Assembly (NCBI RefSeq): GCF_000695255.1
Contig: NZ_JMIB01000036.1
Span: 1 to 64,000 of the forward strand
Direction: 5' to 3'
Length of the DNA stretch: 64,000 nt
Origin: Photobacterium galatheae
GTDB lineage: Bacteria; Pseudomonadota; Gammaproteobacteria; Enterobacterales; Vibrionaceae
Shown here: one piece after another, positions 44,399 through 53,670 of the stretch
Layout of the letters: each line of letters begins with the position of its first letter
Numbering within the stretch: the first letter of the stretch is position 1
Made by a program: the position numbers and the translations under genes
The notes under the pieces: generated by a model
Seen by the model: only the letters and a program-made list of their open reading frames with translations
What the model was told of the DNA's origin: nothing
Databases searched by the model: none

Positions 44399-45850
44399 AT
44401 GCGTTTTCTGGCTCTGTGGTTTCTGGTGTTCATCACTGCGTGTACTGCTCTGCCCGAACCCATTCCTGCCTCTATTCCGGTTCAGAAACAGCTCTACACG
44501 CATTCACAAGTGCGCTGTCTCGATCTGCTGACTGATTTTAAGCGGACGGTGCAGGCGCAGGGCGTACAAGATGCGCAACTGGTCTGGGACCCGAGGTTTC
44601 CGCATCTGGCCTTTGACCGTTTTAGTTTGGCTATGTTACCTGAGCTGAGCGCTCGCGCAGATCAACAGCAATGGCTGAATTATGTTGCGCATCAGGCCAT
44701 GACGCAACGACAGACCGAATATCTGAACCTGCCGCGAAAAGCCGGATATCAGGCACAGGCGCTTGAGTTGTGTGCGGCACAACTGGTCCATCGAAGCCTG
44801 GGTAATCCGGCTTTCTGGTCTGAACTGATGGGCAATCCGCCGGAATTTCCATCTGATTACGTCATCTGGCAACGGGTGCTGGGGGTATACCCGGTCAGTC
44901 AGTTTGTTGCTCGGCCGTCTATCGACAATGAGAAACGGCGTTTAATCAGCCATTTTATCCAGCCTGTCGATGGATACGCGATCCGGTATGCGATGCACGA
45001 CAAGCCATCGCTGACCCAGTCGCAAATTCGGCAATGGTTTCAGCAGGCGGGGCGGCAATCGGCACTTGCATGGCCGGTCTTGACTGAAGCACAGCAACAA
45101 CGCTTGCTCCAGTATTATGCGCCCGTTTTTCAGGTTGAAACACGTTCCCGGGATGATTTTCCCGGACAGGTGAAATTCGTCACGACAAGCCAGCCGACCC
45201 TGATTACCCGCAAGCCGACTGTTTATACCCACGTGAGTTACACTCGTTTTTATGGTCAAACCCTAATGCAATTGAATTACAGCCTCTGGTTTGCCAATCG
45301 CACAGCACGCTCGTCGTTTGATCCCTATGCAGGGCCTTTTGATGGTGTGCTGATCCGACTTACGCTAGACCCGGTCGGACAGCCTTTGATTCTGGACAGC
45401 ATTCACCATTGCGGGTGTTATCACATGGTGTTTGCTTTATCTCCGAAACTGGAGTTTGCTTCACTGGATAACGCAGTTGAATGGCCGATTCTCCAGAAAA
45501 TTTATCCCGGAAAGGCGACTGAACATCTGGAAGTCACACTGACTCATGGTGAGCATATGATCAAAGACGTGCATTGGCTGTCATCTGATGAGCCAGCCGC
45601 CCGCTCGCTCACTGTCCTCGCTTATCAACAACTCCAAAGCCTGCCAACCCCTGAAAATCATCACCAGAGCCTGTTTGATCAGCAGGGTATGCTGGTGGAA
45701 AGTGTTCGTGCAGAACGGTTTTATCTCTGGCCGTTTGGAATTCAATCCCCGGGGACGCAACGCCAGATCGGACATCATGCGACGGCTTTTATCGGCCAGC
45801 GCCACTTCGATGCTCCTTTTTTGTTTGAGACGCTCTTTCAAAAACCTTAA
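44399..45850 (+). CDS. Hypothetical lipoprotein, 483 residues
   Basis: Start at ATG 44399 (AAGGG 6 nt before). The N-terminus MRFLALWFLVFITACTALPE is a lipoprotein signal with lipobox ITAC and Cys15, then a Pro-rich linker (LPEPIPASIPV). The body has LDLLTDFKRTVQAQGVQDAQ, VYTHVSYTRFYGQTLMQLNY and an ILDSIHHCGCYHMVF motif with two close Cys and His that might bind a metal. Probably attached to the outer membrane facing the periplasm. No family recognised. Likely monocistronic. Confidence 0.65.
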   Translation: MRFLALWFLVFITACTALPEPIPASIPVQKQLYTHSQVRCLDLLTDFKRTVQAQGVQDAQLVWDPRFPHLAFDRFSLAMLPELSARADQQQWLNYVAHQAMTQRQTEYLNLPRKAGYQAQALELCAAQLVHRSLGNPAFWSELMGNPPEFPSDYVIWQRVLGVYPVSQFVARPSIDNEKRRLISHFIQPVDGYAIRYAMHDKPSLTQSQIRQWFQQAGRQSALAWPVLTEAQQQRLLQYYAPVFQVETRSRDDFPGQVKFVTTSQPTLITRKPTVYTHVSYTRFYGQTLMQLNYSLWFANRTARSSFDPYAGPFDGVLIRLTLDPVGQPLILDSIHHCGCYHMVFALSPKLEFASLDNAVEWPILQKIYPGKATEHLEVTLTHGEHMIKDVHWLSSDEPAARSLTVLAYQQLQSLPTPENHHQSLFDQQGMLVESVRAERFYLWPFGIQSPGTQRQIGHHATAFIGQRHFDAPFLFETLFQKP

Positions 45851-46093
45851 AGCTTTTCATTCAGACGGTTACAAAGGGAAGGGATAAAGGGCGTCTCATT
45901 TACCGGAAATGAGCTGTATCCGGATTTCTATACTCAGGACATTGCATTATTTTCACAGGGTGTCAGGTGGCTGCCTGTTCTGGTTTATGCCAGGGCATTG
46001 CATTGTGCTTTAGAAAAGTACAACGCTTTGACAAGTATCGGCTCTAAACGGAACCCGGACCAGATTCAACGGGTATCTGCTATTGGTAATCGT

Positions 46094-47749
46094 ATGATAA
46101 TAAAAAATCTTTCAGCGCTATTTTTTACATTTTCAATTGGCTTTTCATCTGTGGCTGATGCCCGTGCGGGTTCGGATTGGCAGGGCGCTCAGAGATCTGA
46201 TTCGGCAGCCCGATCAGCGATATTTCCTCTGGACAGGAAAGCTGTCGCATTTGAGCAAGTGACCTTTGATCTTGAAATTGGCACCATCGCGCAAAGCGAC
46301 TGGGGGCAGTTCAGAGTGAAACTGGATCGATTGCGCGATCGTCGGGGAAAACCGGTGGGTTCCGGGTATGTGAATGTGTTCTTTTATCCGGATTCCGGTT
46401 CAAGCGCAGGAACGCCCGTCTGGTCAGTCGATAATCTTTATGTGGCTGGTTCCGCCGCCGAAACGGGCAAAACGCTCAAGCACAAGAAGAAAGTTCATGG
46501 AGGCAATGGTTATCATGCCTGGGCTGGCGATGATGCCTGGGAAAACAATGCCTGGGGAAATAGCGACTGGGAAAGCGATGACTGGAGAAAACCCAAACGT
46601 CGCGGATCTCATTCAGCAGCTTCAGTGGGTCGGCGGGCCGATGCGGCGGTTTATTTTGATTTACGTCCGGGAACAGATGGTGAAGGGGTGGTTCAGCACG
46701 TCAGAGCGACGGTTCTTTTCTCGCCGCAGCCCTTACCGACGGTGACGGACATCGTTCAGTTTGCCGCACAGTTTTCACCGCTGATGTATCCGGTTCGTGC
46801 CACCCTCGTCAAAGCTGAAGGGGCGGGGCATGTTGATGGCCGGACCAGCCCGGTTTCCTCGACGATTCCCAATACACTGTCGCTTGGCAGACCACCACAG
46901 CCGATTTTGCCCGCACCGTCACTTCCGGATGATCTCAGCTTTCCGATTCAGGTGATTCAGGCGAATCAGCCAAATCTGGACTCAGCCTGGAACCAATGTG
47001 TGCCGATCGCCAGCGCCAACGCGTTGCAGTATCTGGAAGAGCGGTATGACAATCTGCCGCTCGCCTGGCGAGTCCCGCAGCTACATATTCGCGGTATTGG
47101 TCAGATTGGTACAGCCGGTGATGTGTTGATCTGGACGCCGGTTCCGGAAAACAGTCTGGTCGCCAATATTGACAGTTATGGTCGTCGGGATAACGTTCAT
47201 GATCTGGACACCGGCTCTTATACAACCTTCTGCGGGTTGATCCGTGGATTGTTCGGGTATCTGGCCGATCCTGTTTCAGGCCCGCTTGATGGGGTTCATT
47301 TCCGCCATCAGGGGAGTAACTCGATGGTACTGGGTGATAATGCTGATTGTGATAACGGAACGGTGATCATGGGCGGCATGACGTCGCAGCGAGAAGGTGA
47401 CTTCCCGACATGGGAATGGATATTTAACGAGCTGTCGCAAGGCCGTGCCGTGACCATTCTTTTCAGTTGGTATGACATTAACGGAGACTGGAAAGGGGGC
47501 CATAGTGTTCGGGTGTATGGTGCTGCGCTGATCAATAACAAGCATTACATCATGACGCTGGATGATGGTGCGCAGGGGGATAACTTCAGCAATGTTTCCG
47601 ATCCAAGAATTCAGCAATGGGAAGTGGAAGACACCGGGCGGCCGGGCCTGGACGGGGTACCCGACGGGCGACTGAATATGGACGGGATGAGCTGGGAGAT
47701 AGACTTTGCGCTGTCTTTCGAGGCGAAACCTACGCTGTTGATTCCTTGA
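46094..47749 (+). CDS. Secreted papain-fold (C39-like) cysteine peptidase candidate
   Basis: 551 residues from the Met at 46094, chosen because it opens a clear signal peptide (MIIKNLSALFFTFSIGFSSV, cleavage near DARA); codons back to 45998 are ignored. Residues 40-130 form a beta domain (FRVKLDRLRD, GYVNVFFYPDSG). Residues about 135-175 are a Trp/Asp/Gly low-complexity stretch (AWAGDDAWENNAWGNSDW). From about 290 a papain-like domain has Cys302 (WNQCVPIASANAL), His470 (GGHSVRVYG) and Asp490 (LDDGAQGDN). This matches the Cys/His/Asp order of C39-like peptidases. Substrate unknown; transglutaminase-like activity is an alternative. Confidence 0.6.
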   Translation: MIIKNLSALFFTFSIGFSSVADARAGSDWQGAQRSDSAARSAIFPLDRKAVAFEQVTFDLEIGTIAQSDWGQFRVKLDRLRDRRGKPVGSGYVNVFFYPDSGSSAGTPVWSVDNLYVAGSAAETGKTLKHKKKVHGGNGYHAWAGDDAWENNAWGNSDWESDDWRKPKRRGSHSAASVGRRADAAVYFDLRPGTDGEGVVQHVRATVLFSPQPLPTVTDIVQFAAQFSPLMYPVRATLVKAEGAGHVDGRTSPVSSTIPNTLSLGRPPQPILPAPSLPDDLSFPIQVIQANQPNLDSAWNQCVPIASANALQYLEERYDNLPLAWRVPQLHIRGIGQIGTAGDVLIWTPVPENSLVANIDSYGRRDNVHDLDTGSYTTFCGLIRGLFGYLADPVSGPLDGVHFRHQGSNSMVLGDNADCDNGTVIMGGMTSQREGDFPTWEWIFNELSQGRAVTILFSWYDINGDWKGGHSVRVYGAALINNKHYIMTLDDGAQGDNFSNVSDPRIQQWEVEDTGRPGLDGVPDGRLNMDGMSWEIDFALSFEAKPTLLIP

Positions 47750-47770
47750 TGACCGTTTTTGGCATGTAAA

Positions 47771-47796
47771 AAAGCGGGAGGTTTTCTCCCGCTTTT
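47771..47796. terminator. Bidirectional terminator
   Basis: Stem AAAGCGGGAG (47771-47780) and CTCCCGCTTT (47786-47795), loop GTTTT, with A- and T-tracts on both sides; serves the two convergent genes. Confidence 0.85.
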
Positions 47797-47822
47797 CCAT
47801 GATAGCTCTCTCTGAGTTGGGG

Positions 47823-49001
47823 CTAGCCCATAGGTGCTGATTCTTCTGCTGTAGCCGGAACACCGTGCCATTGGAAGTGATGGTTTGGCTTTTTGCTGAC
47901 TAAGCCTTCTTGCATCATTTGGTGGAACACGGCATCGACCTCATCTGTGGTCAGTTTCAGCGCCCGGATGATGGCACGTTTCGAGCAACTCACGGCATTC
48001 GATGCCAGCGCGCCGACTACGCGATCATAGGGGGGAAGCTGGTCTTCAGATTCGGCCTGATTTGTCTGCTTCTCGTGTGCTGCTTCAAGGGCGAGTGTAG
48101 CCAGACCGGCTGTTGGACTGGCTGCGTTTTCCCTTGTTGTCGATTCTCTGACTGTCGCTTCTTTTGTCGCGTTTTCTGCACTGTGCGCTGGATTGAGCAC
48201 GGCGTCAGATGGTCGCACTGTCGTATCCGACACATAAATTGCGTGCTTTCGGTTGAAGTTTTGCCGGAAACGCAGCTCTTCTCCAATCAGTCCGACAAAG
48301 AAAGCAGCAAAGAAATCCAGCAAAATAGACAGGAAAATCACCAGTCCTAACTGTGCTGCTTCAGTGCTGACTTTGAGGGTTTTGGCCAGACCGTCGATCA
48401 GACCCAGTACTGATCCCTGACTGACAACGGGCAGGTTGTCTCTTTCGATGGCCAGCGCTTGCTGTTGTTTTCGAAGTTTACTGTTTTCACGCTGAATCCG
48501 GGTGACCCCGGTGGCGATGCGCGCCATCTGGATATATTTCTGCGCAGCCACATTATTCAGGGCAATCTGTTTTTCGATGGCTTCAATTTGCATGTTGTAG
48601 GCGTTGATTTTGCTTTGTTGCACGCTGACATGGCTTTGTGCCTGATTGGTGGCGCTCTGAATGCCGCCGACTGAGCCACCGATAGAAATCGCAGCCAGTA
48701 CGGAATAGAACGCAAAGGCTGAGGCGGCACCGGTATAGCTGCGTCTGGCGCGTCGCTCGCCAAATTCATACCAGGCAAAGAATTTACCCAGTTCGAAAAT
48801 GACTGCCAGCCCACCGAACAGAACCTGCATGACCGGGTTCTCGTCGATAGATAAAAACAGCAAGAGTGAAAAAATGATGGATGCCAGAATGGAGGCTCCG
48901 GTAAAGCTGTACACCGTCCACATGGCAAAACGGCCTTTCGGAAAGCGTATCGCCCCTTTCCCGGGAATTGCGTTGTCTGAAACCATAAGTGCGTTTTTCA
49001 T
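47823..49001 (-). CDS. Membrane protein with coiled coil and C-terminal winged-helix-like segment
   Basis: 392 residues. Spans lie near residues 28-50 (WTVYSFTGASILASIIFSLL), 58-75, 92-112 and 215-240 (LGLVIFLSILLDFFAAFFVG). Between spans 3 and 4 is a coiled coil (INAYNMQIEAIEKQIALNNV, RIQRENSKLRKQQQALAIER). After a disordered Ala/Thr/Glu-rich linker the last 70 residues look like a small helix-turn-helix (CSKRAIIRALKLTTDEVDAV). It resembles phage- or plasmid-type membrane proteins with a coiled-coil periplasmic loop. No family named with confidence. Confidence 0.6.
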   Translation of the reverse strand: MKNALMVSDNAIPGKGAIRFPKGRFAMWTVYSFTGASILASIIFSLLLFLSIDENPVMQVLFGGLAVIFELGKFFAWYEFGERRARRSYTGAASAFAFYSVLAAISIGGSVGGIQSATNQAQSHVSVQQSKINAYNMQIEAIEKQIALNNVAAQKYIQMARIATGVTRIQRENSKLRKQQQALAIERDNLPVVSQGSVLGLIDGLAKTLKVSTEAAQLGLVIFLSILLDFFAAFFVGLIGEELRFRQNFNRKHAIYVSDTTVRPSDAVLNPAHSAENATKEATVRESTTRENAASPTAGLATLALEAAHEKQTNQAESEDQLPPYDRVVGALASNAVSCSKRAIIRALKLTTDEVDAVFHQMMQEGLVSKKPNHHFQWHGVPATAEESAPMG

Positions 49002-49383
49002 TGGCCCGGCTGTGTGCCCGGCACAGTTGTGATCGATTGGCGGGCAAGGATACCGGAAAAAGCGTTCAGACCGTATGAAATTACCGGGAAATCAGGTCTT
49101 GAGCCGGAAATTTGCACAGGCTTGTCATAACTGGTGAAAGCTTACCCATCTTCGGGCGTAATATTCCTACCAGGCTTTCGGATAAGCCTTGGCGATCATG
49201 ACACAATTGTCGATAAAGTGATCACGGTTCTGATTTTTTTATCCGGGATGAAAGAACAGTCAAGTGTTGCTAAATCCTGTCGCATACTCGCCGCATTGGA
49301 TTGATGCCAAGGTATCGGTTTGCTTTGGTGTGAACGATAAGAATGGCTCAGCAAAGCCATCAGTCTGACAAAGGATACAAATA
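49002..49383. other. Spacer between divergent genes
   Basis: About 380 bp with no convincing ORF, RNA or strong hairpin; it should hold the promoters of the flanking membrane protein (-) and CbrC-like (+) genes. Confidence 0.4.
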
Positions 49384-49911
49384 GTGACACTTCCGAAATT
49401 CACATATCATCCAGATCCACTGGCAACCGGTGCCGTCGTGAAAAGCATGAAAGTTTGCGACTGTTGCGGGGAAGCGCGTGGATACCTGTACAGCGGCAGT
49501 ATTTATGCACAGCGTGATATTGAGTGGCTGTGCCCTTGGTGTATTGCTGATGGCTCGGCTGCAAAAGCGTTTAAAGCTTATTATTCAGATGACTTTCCGT
49601 TAGATGGCGCGGGATTGAATCGCGATGTGATCGCTGAAGTTTGCCAGCGCACCCCGGGCTATCAATCCTGGCAGCAGGAAGTCTGGCTGGATCACTGCGG
49701 CGATGCCTGCGAGTTTCATGGCTTTGCTGAGCGAGAGGAACTGGAAGCTTTAAGCGGACAGGCACTGCAGGCATTTTTGAGCCGTCATTTGCTGAAGGCA
49801 GAAATCTGGCAGGATATTCTGAGAACGTACGAGAAGGGCGGGAACCCGGCGGTTTACAAGTTCAAATGTCGCCATTGTGGCGAAATCCTTTACGGGATGG
49901 ATTTTCTGTAA
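49384..49911 (+). CDS. CbrC family (UPF0167) protein
   Basis: 175 residues starting at GTG 49384, with AAAGGA upstream. The family pattern is clear: LPKFTYHPDPLATGAV, a zinc-ribbon-like VCDCCGEARGYLYSG and LCPWCIADG, then CGDACEFHG and a second cysteine pair FKCRHCGEILYG near the end. E. coli CbrC is implicated in colicin E2 tolerance via CreB; the molecular role is unknown. Eight to ten cysteines suggest two metal sites. Confidence 0.88.
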   Translation: MTLPKFTYHPDPLATGAVVKSMKVCDCCGEARGYLYSGSIYAQRDIEWLCPWCIADGSAAKAFKAYYSDDFPLDGAGLNRDVIAEVCQRTPGYQSWQQEVWLDHCGDACEFHGFAEREELEALSGQALQAFLSRHLLKAEIWQDILRTYEKGGNPAVYKFKCRHCGEILYGMDFL

Positions 49912-50044
49912 ACGCAACGCCAGTTGCAGAAACGGCGTCCTGTTGCGTCGCCACACACTGAGCTCTCATTTTTGTGGTCGGATGTTGTGGTTATGTTGCG
50001 GAAAGGTTAGATTGAAAACTCTAATTTTTCTTTGAGGAATCAAC

Positions 50045-50500
50045 ATGGACGCAATGCTTCAGCAGTACCCGGTGATCACTGAAATTCCTGTCGCCTGGGG
50101 TGAAATGGATGCCCTGAATCATGTGAACAACGTGGTTTATTTCCGTTATTTCGAAACCGCACGACTGGATTATTTCAAAGAAGCGTCTTTGATGGACGAT
50201 ATCAAAGATACAGGTGTCGGGCCGGTGCTCGGTGAAACCAGCGCTCGCTATCGACTGCCTGTGACTTACCCGGATACCCTGCTGGTTGGTTCGAAAGTCA
50301 CCCGGATTGAAGAGGATCGCTTCACCATGGCGTATGAGATCTTCAGTAAAAAAATGGGTGCGGTCACCACACGCGGAACTGCCCTTGTGGTGATGTTTGA
50401 CTTTAAAAACAACACCAAAGCTCAAATTTCTCCAAAGCTGCGCGAGACCATCGAAGCCATTGAGGCCCGCAAAGTACAGCCTGCTAACGCATCCATATGA
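50045..50500 (+). CDS. Acyl-CoA thioesterase, hot-dog fold (YbgC/4HBT type)
   Basis: 151 residues, good ribosome site (TGAGGA). The 4HBT signature with catalytic Asp is PVAWGEMDALNHVNNVVYFR, followed by YFETARLDYF. It hydrolyses acyl-CoA thioesters in the cytosol; chain preference is unknown. The following small gene starts 67 nt downstream and may be co-transcribed. Confidence 0.88.
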   Translation: MDAMLQQYPVITEIPVAWGEMDALNHVNNVVYFRYFETARLDYFKEASLMDDIKDTGVGPVLGETSARYRLPVTYPDTLLVGSKVTRIEEDRFTMAYEIFSKKMGAVTTRGTALVVMFDFKNNTKAQISPKLRETIEAIEARKVQPANASI

Positions 50501-50567
50501 TAGACCGAACAGGAAGACTCATGCTCAGCTCCTATACTCAGTGAAGGAGCTGACTGAGGAGCCTTGC

Positions 50568-50816
50568 ATGTATATTGTTACGGAGCACAATATTCAGGAC
50601 ATCGAGCTGTTTTCAAAAAAGGCGGGTTCGGCTTTGGGGCAGCCGCCGGAAGCACTGCATTTACAGACGGCGTTGCTTGATAAAGACAACCGTTGTTGCC
50701 AGTGTGTCTGGGAAGCCGACTCCATCGAAAGCGTGCAGGGATATCTTGATCCCGAGTTCGGTGCCGCGTCCATCAATGTGTATTATCTGCTCGATCCGGA
50801 TTCGGCTATCGGGTGA
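50568..50816 (+). CDS. Hypothetical protein, 82 residues (ferredoxin-like fold likely)
   Basis: Starts at ATG 50568 after TGAGGA. The sequence MYIVTEHNIQDIELFSKKAG, then LHLQTALLDKDNRCCQCVWE, AASINVYYLLDP alternates strands and helices in the way of small dimeric alpha-beta barrel proteins, with DSIESVQGYLD typical of their second helix. A Cys-Cys-x-Cys is central. Same strand as and close to the thioesterase gene. A terminator follows at 50842. Family not assigned. Confidence 0.65.
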   Translation: MYIVTEHNIQDIELFSKKAGSALGQPPEALHLQTALLDKDNRCCQCVWEADSIESVQGYLDPEFGAASINVYYLLDPDSAIG

Positions 50817-50841
50817 GACCATCATCAGTTGCAGAAACAAA

Positions 50842-50866
50842 AAAGCGAGCCGAAGCTCGCTTTGGG
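50842..50866. terminator. Bidirectional terminator
   Basis: Perfect 9-bp stem AAAGCGAGC (50842-50850) and GCTCGCTTT (50855-50863), loop CGAA; lies between convergent genes. Confidence 0.85.
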
Positions 50867-50882
50867 TTTCAGTCTGCTGAAT

Positions 50883-52223
50883 TTATTTGCCGGCAATACT
50901 CAGACCGTTGAAGCGAATTTTCGGCGCGAAGAAATCACGCTCATAATCGTTCTCCAACTGATTCCCGACGGCATCAATCGCCTTGATCATCTGGTAGAAG
51001 TTCCCGGCCACGGTAATGCCACGAACCGGCTGAATACGCTTGCCGTCGCGGCACAGGAAGCCACTGGCACCGAAAGAGAAATCGCCGCTGATGGCATCAG
51101 CACCGGAATGGACGCCTTGTAACTCAACCAGTTCCAGATATTCACCTGCGGTGACTTCCGCGTCGGAGCTTTGGCCTTCAGCAATCACCAGATGGCGTGG
51201 TGCCACGCCCAGACCGCCTTTCGCGGAACGGGAGGCGTTCGCCGTATTGGCGATGTCGAAATAACTGGCCGTATGGCTGTTATGCAGCAGGCTTTGCAAC
51301 TGACCCTCACCAATCAGTATGGTGTCCTGCGTTGCGAAGCCTTCGCTGTCGAACGCTTTGATGGCCGAACCGCCTTCGATGTAAGCCATATCACTGACGG
51401 TCAGCAGCGGACTGGCCACCTGCTGATGCAGCGACTCGCGCCAGGGGTTGATCCCTTTCATGGCCGACTGGCCAGACAGGCACATGCCGAACGCGCTGAA
51501 TAAACTGCTCAGTTCACTCAGGTTGAAGATCACCGCATACTTGCCGGTTGCAATCGGGCCGCCGTCTAACAAAGCCATAGCGGTTTCGACACCCTGGCTG
51601 ATGCAGTATTGTGGGTCCAGCTCTGCAAAGCGGCGACCGGATGACATGCCACCGTGCATGGCCTGTTTGCCGTCCTGATCAACCAGAGCATAGGCATAGC
51701 AGTACGTAGAGCGCTCTCTGTGCTGACAATAGCTGCCACGGGTATTGGCCAGCAGACTCAGGCTGTCGGACTCGCCAAAGCCATTGTAGGGCGCACTTTT
51801 CGCCCCTTTGTCGATCACGCCTTTTTCCAGAGACAGCGACAGGGCGATCTTCTGTTCAATCGTTGCGTCATCCGGCTGATAAATTTCCGGATGCTCCGTC
51901 GTCAGACGGCTGTTTTCGGCCTGAATGCGCTGATGCGCGTCCGCTTTGGTGTATCGGGCACTTTGCAGCGCCTGTTCCACCATCAGTTTCAGGCTGTCCG
52001 GATGGAGCGATTCAGAATAACTGGTTGCGACTTTGTCGTCTTTAGCCACACGCACGCCAATGACCTGACCTGAGGTGACTTTGTATTCGTCCAGCTCGCC
52101 GTTGTTAGCTTTCAGCGACAGGTTATGGCTGCTGCTGGCCAGAACATCGGCTTCTGCACCGGCTGCAGTTGCCAGTGCCAGCACTTGTTCCATAGCATGC
52201 TGCAGGGTTTGTTGATCCGCCAT
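50883..52223 (-). CDS. TldE/PmbA-like subunit of a TldD-type metalloprotease pair
   Basis: 446 residues. Subunit of a heterodimeric protease: TldE-type proteins have the fold but not the zinc motif. Marks are LATAAGAEADVLASSSHNLS at the start, LKANNGELDEYKVTSGQVIG, VIFNLSELSSLFSAFGMCLS and the C-terminal SGDFSFGASGFLCRDGKRIQ with VRGITVAGNFYQMIKAI. No HExxxH is present. Its ATG shares one base with the stop of the TldD-like gene (TGATG), so the two are translated together. In E. coli TldD/E matures microcin B17 and degrades CcdA. Confidence 0.88.
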   Translation of the reverse strand: MADQQTLQHAMEQVLALATAAGAEADVLASSSHNLSLKANNGELDEYKVTSGQVIGVRVAKDDKVATSYSESLHPDSLKLMVEQALQSARYTKADAHQRIQAENSRLTTEHPEIYQPDDATIEQKIALSLSLEKGVIDKGAKSAPYNGFGESDSLSLLANTRGSYCQHRERSTYCYAYALVDQDGKQAMHGGMSSGRRFAELDPQYCISQGVETAMALLDGGPIATGKYAVIFNLSELSSLFSAFGMCLSGQSAMKGINPWRESLHQQVASPLLTVSDMAYIEGGSAIKAFDSEGFATQDTILIGEGQLQSLLHNSHTASYFDIANTANASRSAKGGLGVAPRHLVIAEGQSSDAEVTAGEYLELVELQGVHSGADAISGDFSFGASGFLCRDGKRIQPVRGITVAGNFYQMIKAIDAVGNQLENDYERDFFAPKIRFNGLSIAGK

Positions 52224-53605
52224 CAGTTACCTCCCACCAGAATATTGTCTACTTTCAGCGCGGGCTGACCCACGGTTGTCGGTACTGAACCACTGACCGA
52301 GCCGCACATCCCGGCGGCCAGTTCGAAATCCTGTCCGACCATACTGATTTCTTTCAGAACTTTTGGCCCGGTGCTGATCAGCGTGGCTGATTTCAGTGGA
52401 CGGGTAATTTGACCGTTTTCGATCAGGTAAGCTTCCTGAACAGCAAAATTGAATTCACCTGTCCCGGGCTGGACTGAGCCGCCGCCCATCTTCTTGGCAA
52501 AAATGCCTTTCTCGACGCTGGCAATCATTTCATTCAGGCTGCTGTCGCCCGGTTCAATGAAGGTATTGCGCATGCGGGAAGTCGGCGCATATTTATAGGA
52601 TTCACGACGGCCGGAACCTGTCGGTGCAAAACCGGTTTTCTTTGCGCCCATCTGATCCACCATGAAGCTGGTGAGCTTTCCGTCTTTGATTAACTGTGTG
52701 CGCTGAGTCGCCATGCCTTCATCGTCAATATTGATGGAACCCCATTCATTTTCCATGGTGCCGTCATCGACTGCACTGACCACAGGATTGGCGATCATTT
52801 CGCCCATCTGGTCGTGGAATACGGAAGCTTTTTTGGCAACAGCAGTGGTTTCCAGCAAGTGGCCACAGGCTTCATGGAAAATCACGCCGCCGAAACCGTT
52901 GCCGATGATCACGGGCATTTCGCCCGATGGACAGTTATCCGCCGTCAGTTTGATCATCGCCTGTTTGGCAACCTGCTGACCCAGTGTCGTCGGATCAATG
53001 CGGGTGTTGAATTCCCAGCCGGTCAGCGCGCCCGGTGCTTCGAAACCGGTCGATTGCTCACTGCCGTTTTGTGCCACCGCAGTTGCCGCAACGCGGGTGT
53101 AATGACGGGTATCGCCAATATGCAGACCGTTCGAGTTGAAAATTTCAATTTGTTGCTGGCGTTGCAGAATCCGGCCAATGAACTGAGCGATTTTTTCGTT
53201 TTCCGCACGGGCGGCTTTGTCGGTGGCGCGCAGGAAAGCAATTTTCGCTTCCAGATTGGCATCCTGAGACAGGGGCTGGCGTACCGGATGGCGGTCGGTC
53301 AGTCGGGTGAAGTTCAGTGCGGCCGCCTGGATCATCTGGTCGCGGCTGTCTTTGGCCGCCAGCAGGCTGGTGACACGTTTCAGTTCTTCTTCTTCGGTGC
53401 TGTTGGTGTAGCCGTACAGTACTTTATGGCCGAAGAACAAACGGATACCGATTCCAAAGTCGATACCGCCGTTAATTTTGTCGACATCGCCAGCATTGAA
53501 CTCGACAGAGCCCGACTGGTGGTGCTCGACGAACAGTTCGGCGAAATCTGCGCCGAGAAACAGCGCATGGTCGATGACGGCTTTCGCCGTTGATGGGTTT
53601 AGCAT
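52223..53605 (-). CDS. TldD-like zinc metalloprotease
   Basis: 460 residues from the Met at 53605, which has AAGGAG six bases before it. The zinc motif is His244-Glu245...His249 in GGVIFHEACGHLLET, followed by the TldD block NEWGSINIDDEGMATQRTQL. It is the catalytic partner of the adjacent TldE-like protein. Its N-terminus (HALFLGADFAELFVEHHQSG) differs from canonical E. coli TldD, so this may be a second TldD/E pair in the genome. Substrates are unknown. It degrades or processes unfolded or leader-bearing peptides in the known system. Confidence 0.88.
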   Translation of the reverse strand: MLNPSTAKAVIDHALFLGADFAELFVEHHQSGSVEFNAGDVDKINGGIDFGIGIRLFFGHKVLYGYTNSTEEEELKRVTSLLAAKDSRDQMIQAAALNFTRLTDRHPVRQPLSQDANLEAKIAFLRATDKAARAENEKIAQFIGRILQRQQQIEIFNSNGLHIGDTRHYTRVAATAVAQNGSEQSTGFEAPGALTGWEFNTRIDPTTLGQQVAKQAMIKLTADNCPSGEMPVIIGNGFGGVIFHEACGHLLETTAVAKKASVFHDQMGEMIANPVVSAVDDGTMENEWGSINIDDEGMATQRTQLIKDGKLTSFMVDQMGAKKTGFAPTGSGRRESYKYAPTSRMRNTFIEPGDSSLNEMIASVEKGIFAKKMGGGSVQPGTGEFNFAVQEAYLIENGQITRPLKSATLISTGPKVLKEISMVGQDFELAAGMCGSVSGSVPTTVGQPALKVDNILVGGN

Positions 53606-53670
53606 AATTGCTCCTTGCGAAAATTCAGGTGGCAAGTTGATCCCAAATCATTGATAAACAATAGCAGTAA

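Noticed and set aside
52814-53593. 259-codon antisense ORF in the TldD-like gene
   Set aside because: Antisense open frame caused by codon usage; the minus-strand gene has the HExxxH motif and full family pattern.
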